Notes under the pieces: model-generated | Seen by the model: only the letters and a program-made list of their open reading frames with translations | Database searches by the model: none | Told to the model about the DNA's origin: nothing | From: Reticulitermes lucifugus | Lineage: Eukaryota > Arthropoda > Insecta > Blattodea > Rhinotermitidae | Assembly (NCBI GenBank): GCA_026260175.1 | Contig: JAKCWW010006925.1 | Coordinates: 4,000 to 30,664 of the forward strand | Direction: 5' to 3' | DNA: 26,665 nt | In this document: positions 12,901-21,900 of the stretch, piece by piece | Position numbering within the stretch: position 1 is the stretch's first letter | Layout of the letters: each line of letters begins with the position of its first letter | Position numbers and translations under genes: made by a program

Positions 12901-15900
12901 TCCAAAACAGGTAAACTTATAGGCCAGGAAAAATGAAGAAAGGGTATAGTATGTTTCACAAATAACCTCAAATGTTATCATATTTTATCTTGCTTTATAA
13001 TAGCTATTGACACCAAATAAGTTGTCCTATGATAGAAGTGTAACACAGAAAGTGTATCCATTACAAACTGAAAATTTATGCTTTTCTAGTTAACAGGTCC
13101 TGGAAGTAACATATAATTATTACAGCCTGATTAGGAGAGTTTCTGTATTGGTCATTCAGTCTGTCTATCGACAACTCAATCATGGTTTTATACTCTTCCT
13201 GAATTCCTTTTAAAAACAAAGTTGAAAGATTGCTTTCTGAGTTATCTTAAGATTTAGAAGTGACAAACCACGTATAATTGATGCAGAAAACTCAAAAAGT
13301 CTAAAAAGATGTATGAGACTTCAACAGCTTAATGTTATGGGAATAACAAGTTTCAAAACACAGCAACTCACCTGAAAACTTCATACAATATATCATCCAA
13401 TATGACTTGGCCAATATCAGGTTTATCCAGCAGTGACACCAACAGTCGGTATGGTCGTAAATCATGGGGAGTTTCTCCTAGTCCTTGACTCAATGTAATT
13501 TTGATTGCCTGTGAAAAATACCACATGTTGCTTCTTTAACCTTTGTAGAATGAATCCTAAAGACCCTAAAAACAATATAAATAAGATCTTTCACAGTATG
13601 CTTCGGGAGTTTCTGGTTGCAAGCAAAGCTCTGCAGTGCTTGCACTAAGCAGATCAAAGCAATACAATTTAAGAAACCAACACACCTGAATTAGCATTTC
13701 TCTTGAATACAGATCAAAGTACAGGGCACTATTACGACCTTCTGCGCTCTTGCTTTTCTTTACTAAAGGATGTTCTGAACTCAGTAATGAAATATTCACC
13801 TCTGACCCCAACAGCCATGCAAATAACCTCCTGCAAAAAATAACAGCATTTTAGAAATAGTTTTATTACACCATTACAGCTTCTAATTGAAACTGGTGAT
13901 GAAACATTTCTGACTTACTTGATGATGTGTAAAATGTCAAAATGCATCACATATTCACAGAAAACAGACATAGATGTAAACATATTATGAAAGGTGACTG
14001 ACATGATGCATGAAGAGAAGCACCTCACAGCAGAATAACGTTGAAGTCAAATGTGGCCACGTGCTTAATTTAATGTCACACTGTAAAGACACACGAGGAG
14101 GTGTAACTTCACACATTCTTAACATTGGCTAGATGGAGATGAGTAGTACGATTCATGCCCTGGCCACTTGACCTTCCTCCACTCCAGAAGGAGCCCCAAG
14201 TATCCACTGGAAATTAAAGTGACTGGGCCCTGGAACTAATCTAGACATGGTAGCAAATAAAAGAATTCTTGTCCTTACCAGGAAGTGAACCCCAGCTGCC
14301 CAGTCACACTAACTGAGCTATCCCAACTCCACACTACAACATAATGCACAGTGTAACTCCTACATTTGTTCAAAATTAAGAATCATGGCTCAGTACTTCG
14401 AAAAACAAGACCCTCTTCACATTTCTAACAACTGAAGATACAATCACATTATGCCCAGTATAATGAAAAAGATTCAAATTTAGTTCCATGAATATATTTC
14501 TTTTGGTCCTGATGATATTGGGTGGCAGCCAACGGCTCCAAAAGAAATAACACTGCCCCACCCAAGCATTTCAATTCAACCAACACGTAAAAACATACCA
14601 GTAATTTCAATTAACCAAACATTTTATTACAAGAGAATCCTAACGCAGCTCTTGTACTGCCTCTTATAAATTCTATTCCTGCACTTCCAACATTCTTTCA
14701 CATATCAGATATACCCACCCTGGCTCACATAAAGTAATACAGTAATCTAGAAATCCAGTCAGTCATGCAGTGGGATGCAAATAAACTGAACTGAACTGAC
14801 CGGTTCAGTGCCTGATATAGGTAAGAATTTTTCTCTCCGCCACTCACTGTCATGTCCAGTCAGTACTGTGGATAACGCAGCTACAGCATAAAAAGACTAT
14901 TCACCACCACTGAGTACTTAAATTAATAATGCATGGTGCCTCCACTTCCCCTGTATGCCTTCACAGAACAAAGAACCAGGACTGCATGCTCTTAATCAGT
15001 CACCCACAGTACACACACATAATTTTGCCTCTTGCTTTATAAGGGTCTGGAACTTGGTATCTAATACTACGGGACCACAAAGAGACAATACAGGTCAAGG
15101 GTGTTTAAGAATAGCGTGCCAAGGAAGATATTTGGACCCAAGCAGGAGGAAGTTTCAGATGACAGGAAAATTGCATACTGAGGGGCTTCATGACTGGCAT
15201 TCCTCAAGAAATAAGAGTAGAGAGATGAAATCAAAGAAGATAAAATGAGAGGGGCATGAGGCATGTTTAGGGGAAGAAGGGAAATGCACACACTTTTAGG
15301 TGGGCAAACTTGAAGGAAAGAGATAACTTTGAAGAGCTACACAGATTGGTTGGCATGAAAATTGATCTAAAAAAACAGAATAGGCAGGTATGGACAGCAT
15401 TCATCTGGCTCAAAAAAGGGACAAGTGATAGGCTGTTGTAAACATCATAGTGAATTGTTTACTTCAATAAAAGGCAGATAATTTCTTGACTAGCTGAAGA
15501 CCTCTTAGCTTCTTAAAAAAGACTGCTCCATGGGCTTTGTTAGCTGGTACATGTATACAGACCTGTTTATTGTAACCCTGAGCATGGCAGCTTCATTGTA
15601 CAGTACGCCTACCTCAACCAGGCCATCTTGTGACAGCTGCCATGCTCAGGAACACAATAAAAGAGACACCCTGTGTTTTGTCCCTCCCCATGTCTCTTCA
15701 CATACAATGATTAAGATTCCTGTTAGTTATTCACAGTCAAGGAGTACATGAATTCTGTCCACTTTACCTGTTTAATGACATGTCTCGCCGAAGAATAGTT
15801 ACAAGAGCAGCTGTAACAAGGCGCACCACATCTGCTCGGACCAGATGACTGTTGTGCATTGGAAAACCAACCAAGAGCAAATCTAGAGCACTCCTTTGGA

Positions 15901-18900
15901 CCAAAACACTTGAATCCTGCACTCCGGCACATAATGCATTTACCTGCCAAAATTGTACCAAATGTTGCCACACAAATCACTTAAAAATGTCTTCAGACTG
16001 TTGTAAAACAACCAATGTTCTCAATTACTGACAAGTACAGGTATCATACTTGTATAATACCTGAAACAGTTTCATTTAAATAAATATTTTCTATTATATC
16101 AATAATAGAAAGCTGCCCTGAGAATCACTTTCACACTATAAGAAATATGGGTTTACAACAAACAAAAATTTTATAATTTACTAGATCAGTTCAGGAAATT
16201 GATACACATATTATTTATCTCTTAATTTCGTGGGCTCTTTTGAACATGGTGTTGAACCTTCATGTTCCACACAATGTGAGGAATTTCAACTACAACACTC
16301 AGGCCACATGAAAATGTCCCACAGATTGAGCCTCTCCATAACTCCATTGAGCTGTTATGCCTCTCCCTCAAGCATATTTCCTTACATTCTTTTCTAGTTA
16401 TCCAGCCATTCTGCTCATATGAATGTTGGTAGTGACAACCACATAACAACCTTCACTACCGACAAGTGCCTCACTTTGTGTGACACAATGGCCCATATTT
16501 TCCTACTGAAAATCCTCATTTCTTGCTTCTACTACAACACCAATTTCACCTGCCATCATCATATGACTGAAACAACCATCACAATTATCAAATTTAGCCT
16601 CAGTTTCTTAATCAATGCTAGGTGGCCTCTATATTCTTTCAAAACATTGTGAAAATTATCACCACACAAACCTCCCTGCTGCAATGATCCATGCAAGCTG
16701 AAATAATGCTTTGCATAGCCACAGAAACATAGCATAAGAAATGTTTGGAAGAACCTCTACAAAATCAAGAATATTTTTCACCACATACATCAACTCGAAG
16801 CTTATAATGTCTTCTTTCATCCTGTGAAAGGGTTCTAATAGGTCCATTATTAGGTGGAAGACAGCAGCACAAATATAGCTACAAAACATACCTTCAGAAC
16901 AACAGAGGCAATGTTTGGAATGAACTAACACACTTGAATATTTCATAACAGACATTACTCATACGTAAAAACACCAGTGACTTCAGTACAAAGACATAAC
17001 ACTACAGAATGTTTAATCAGATGATTCATGATACAGTGCAGAATAAACCTGGTGCTGCACTGCACAACAGACTGAGCAGTATGTATATTTTTTCAAAGAA
17101 ACAATCTAGATTTCAGTAGCATCAAATGGATTAAAAATTAAGATATGGAAAACACTATTATATGTAAAATGACAGCCCAGAGTTTCATCTTTGCACATGA
17201 AGCAATAAGACTTATCTATGAAAGTCTTCATGCAGGATCAGCTTGAACAAACTCCTGCACAGCTCAATACAATACACAGAAGTCAGCAGCATGCAAGACT
17301 GGCACTGAGGGGTTAATAACAATATTACTTTACGAAGGTCCATATGTCATCTACCAGTTTATTATGGAATTCTTGAACTATCCGTGCTGTATGCCAGTTA
17401 AATATCTCACCATTTGTAAATGCCCAATCATAAAGAATATTCGACAGTGATGACTGAACAAGCAGTAAGTACAGTTTTGCTTGTGCACTCCATGAGCTTG
17501 GTTAACTGATATTAACTTTAATTTGCTATATTCTGATGGTTCAAAATGCGGGTCAATTGAAAAATTATTCCCAGCAAAAAAGTAATATCTTCTTTGTTGA
17601 GATTTACCCATTATAGCATCAGTAACTAAGGTTTAGAAGAATTCCAAACTCATTAAATAATTACACTTAGAAAAAAAGAAATTATAACTTCATGCCTTTA
17701 CTTAACCCCACTGCCACACCTAACATTGTACAATGTAGTAAAATTAAAGGTCTCCTGTAATTAATACTGAATAATCAGGAATACAGTATTCAGTAAAACA
17801 TCACCTTCAGTCATTCACATCTGTAGTTGTTACTGAACTAAAAGCATCATATAAGTGGGTTAATTTCATAATACCAACTTACAATGTTTTGTACCACTTT
17901 ATTAGCAATCACAACACCTCTCTCTTACCATGACATCAATGTCGGTACCCATTATATACAATTGGTCTTCCATAGAGAGTTTCTTGTTGAAGTGAGACAG
18001 CACAAAAGAAATAGCAGGCAGGCGAATTCCACTATTTGATGCTAAGCACTCCCAGAGGCAACCATAAAAATGACTTCGTCCCACCTCATTACACACTTTC
18101 TCAAGCAGAGAGTTGGTCCTGGAAAGTCACAGCACACTTAGTATGATTCTTTGGTTATTTAATGATGGTGGTTTAATTACAAAGGTTACACATAACCAAA
18201 TGAAATACAAAATTGATCACGAATTGTGAATTCGAAAAGATTTTGGAAGAGGTATTCATGGCCTATTCTAAGGTATAATATCTGCAGTGACCCAAGAAAA
18301 TGATGACAAAACTCAGTCAGGACAGACAGTAATCCAGCCAAGGCTTTAGCATGGTATGTCTCAATAACAGAAGTTTAGAGTGTTAGTCTGATGTTAACAC
18401 TAAAGGTAACCAAGAAGTAATGATAAAACATACAACTCTGAACATAAAATAGCAATAAAAATAAAGCTTCCAGAATCACAATTATAACTTCAGTCTCCAC
18501 CAGAACTGGCCTTTTGTTGTGTATTACAACACAAAAACCTGTGCCTGTAGCACAGAAAACTCCACAGTGCAAGGTCTTCCTTGAAATGTTCTTATTCACT
18601 TGGGTGGTCAAGAAATGTCCTACATTTATCGAATTAAAAGTTATATTACCATAAAAATTACTCTTTGGGGATTCGATATAGTATACTTAGATAGACAATT
18701 ATCAATGTTTCATAATCCAGAGGAACATATTGACTCCAGCTTCAGAGTGAATGAATATTACCATGTTCACAAAAGCCTGCCACTATCCTATCTTAAGCCC
18801 GTTCAATCCAATCCACATTCTCACATTTTAGTTCTACAACATTCTGTCCAATATTATCCTACCATTTGCTTGTAGTTAACTGTAATATCTGGACTGCATT

Positions 18901-21900
18901 CAGAAAAGTACTGAATATTCAATCTATCTTGTCAATATTTCCACCCCTAATAATATGGTACATAAACAATATTAAACATAGCTGACTCCACTGTTACATA
19001 CATACTAACAATGCTGCAGCGAAGCAACATAAATCAGAACAAAGTATGTCCACATGTATGGCCAAAACTACATAATAAAAATTAAATTCAACTTACCTGT
19101 CAAAATGATCAGAGCCCTCTTCAAGACCTGGCAAAACACCACTAAGAAACCCACTGAGTCCAGGTCGCAGCCTTTCACCAAGTGGAACAAAATGGGTCTC
19201 ATAGACAGTAAGAAGAGATGGCCGTACATTCATTGCAGCATGGCCCAAGAGAGGAAAAAGGCCTAGGAACAAGTTTAGAGGAAAATAACATTAAAAGATG
19301 CTATGGTACAACATACACACACACACAGAACAAAAACGCACGTGCACACACACACACCCACTCACATACATACACATACATATACATACATACATATGAG
19401 GCTTAAATCAGGCAATTATCTGCTGAATCAATCAGCATTTACACTTACCAGCACTGTAAATGAACAGCTCATGGCTCAGTCTGTTTGTGCCCATACATTT
19501 GAAAATGATGTCATATGTTTCCAAAGCCTTCAGATGGACACCAGATGGTAAAGCAGGGTGCATACATTGGGCTAAACGCTTGCTTATTTTGATGCGGCGG
19601 GGAATAACAGGAAATTTCATATGACTCAACAACACCTGTTAAAAAAATTTAGACATTATTTATTCCGTGGATTTTGACTGAATTGTTCATTTACAAAAAC
19701 CAACAAATGTGCATCTGTTAGGTTTATAAATAAACACCTGTTAAAAAATTTGCACAATTCACATTTCTCATAAATACCTAACTTTCAGTCAATTTCAAGA
19801 ACATAATATTTATAATAACAAAAACTGAATATAATTAATTTATGAATTATGATTACACTTACCTTATTAAGTTTTCCTAGAGCTGATATAAGATCTGCCC
19901 ATTCACTGGTATATTCAAAGTTCTTCAATGCTTTGTCTACTGCCGAAACATACCTGTGTACACAAACGACTCAACTAACATGAAATGAACATTTATCCTG
20001 AGTGAAGTTTGCTTTCTTCTGGGACATGGCACAATGTAGCTGGGTACCTATCTACAAAGTTACACTGCATCACATCCTAAAAGCAAGCAGTCTTCACAGT
20101 CACTGCCATCAAAACCTCAGACCTCACCTGTCCTCTTTACAGGTATTCAAATCATGCACAGCTTTTTATTATTTAACCAAAACATCTCTGTTTATAACTT
20201 ATACTATATATTTCTGACATTCTTTACAGGAAATTTATCACTGAATGCTGTAAGGTAAGGTCATGCCCATTCATACTTTATTTGCAAAATTCTTGGTATA
20301 TGGTTTTTCATAAAACTTATGCTGCAAACTTTCAAGTAGCACCATGCGGTACAGCCCTTCTTTAAATGCAAAAAATTACTCTTACACTCCAGAAATCTCC
20401 AGCCTTTCATGAAACTCAAAAGGCTCATTACCATGTTCACCAGGACACACCACAGGCCGAGACAGCATAGTCGGTATACTACTTCACTACAGGCTGAACG
20501 ATCTGGAGATTGAATCCCAGTAGGGGCGAGATTTTCCGCACCCATCCACACCAGTTCTAGGGCCCACCCAGCCTCCTATACAATGGGGACCAGATCATTC
20601 CTGAGGGTAAAGGGACTTGAGCGTGGCGTTTACCATCCACCCCCATCTGGCACAAAGGTTAAAGAAAGAGTAGACCTATACCTCTACTCCCCCTCTGTGC
20701 CTTCATGGCAGGTTATAGGGTGAACTTTACCTTTACAAGGGCACACCACTGGGCTCTATCTTAAACCAGATGAGTCCAGTTTATATCCTCATACTCCATT
20801 TTAATACTAACCTCCCACTAACAAATGAGTTGTGCAGGTGGTATTTTCCTCTCACTTTTCTGACTAAAATTGTGTATGCAGCTCACATATCTTCCATGCA
20901 TGCTACATGTCCACTATCTCATCCCTCATACTTTTATAACACTGATAATATTTGGTGATATTTTTGTTCTAAAGAAATGAGGTACTGCCATCATCTTCAC
21001 AAACTAAAAGGAACGGGTTTTCATTACGCAACCCTTTTACCAATATTGTAGGAATTCTGATACACTTCACTGATTATTTCCTTCCATTTAGGGATCAGTT
21101 TTCTACTTCCACCTGACACAAAAACAAATTTTGTGACAAAAATGTGACAGGCAGATGACTGACCTGCAAAGGAACTGGAAGTTTTATGTACTATAAGAGT
21201 GACAGCATTTGAACTAGGAAACATTGTATGAAAGGGTGAAGATATTGTGTCATGAGACTTCTGCTGTTACAGAAATCTCCTGGTTTATGAGCTTAATTCA
21301 TTCCTCAAAGACTGCTCATAAGAAACTTAATTCCCTGTTACTTCGCTCATTATAAACTTTAATTGGTTCCAGAGGTCAAAATTTCTCTCCAAACATACAA
21401 AGTTCACCTTAACGCAACACAGAATTGTACAAAAAAAACAACACTAATGGCCAATCACATCTTAGACATCAACCTATAAAAAACAAAGGTTACATCAATA
21501 ATGATGTATGGAAAATGCATTAGAAATTAGGCACCATCCTTACTATAATATGATACACAAAAATTTCTGAAGTTTGAACTGCTGCAAAATGATTAAGGCA
21601 AAGCATAGCAAACTTCATAACAAAGCTACAAGGGCAATGAGAGATGATGCAATGCTGCTACCTCTACAAGACTGCTCAGGGATACCATAATGTTCTGTGC
21701 ATTTGAAATGATTCTGGAACCAACAACAACACCCAAGAAGAGGTGCAGGGAAAAACAATCAGTTGGTGAGAAGAAGGAGCTTGTATAAAAAACACTGCCT
21801 CACGGATTGAAAAGAGGTGTTAATTTGTGAATGTCATATAAGCAAAAATTCATAAACTAATCCCTCATATACCAAGGGATTACTGTACAATGAAAAATAA

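Larger units (their letters stand above)
11383..13371. other. DOP1 intron between exons 8 and 9
   Basis: It holds the mariner-like relic (11580-12030) and the candidate 38-nt micro-exon (12848-12885). Nothing else was recognised. Confidence 0.6.
13831..15767. other. DOP1 intron 6-7 with SINE and LINE relics
   Basis: It contains SINE copy 4, the LINE tail and the 16-bp inverted repeat. The remaining sequence (13831-14100, 14340-15020) shows nothing I can name. Confidence 0.6.

Noticed and set aside
16659-16955. 98-codon minus-strand frame considered as an extra DOP1 exon
   Set aside because: No similarity to the DOP1 family, and exons 5 and 6 already join in phase 0 with continuous conserved protein.
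20261-20551. 96-codon minus-strand frame
   Set aside because: Its first half is the antisense of SINE copy 3; it is a repeat shadow, not a gene.
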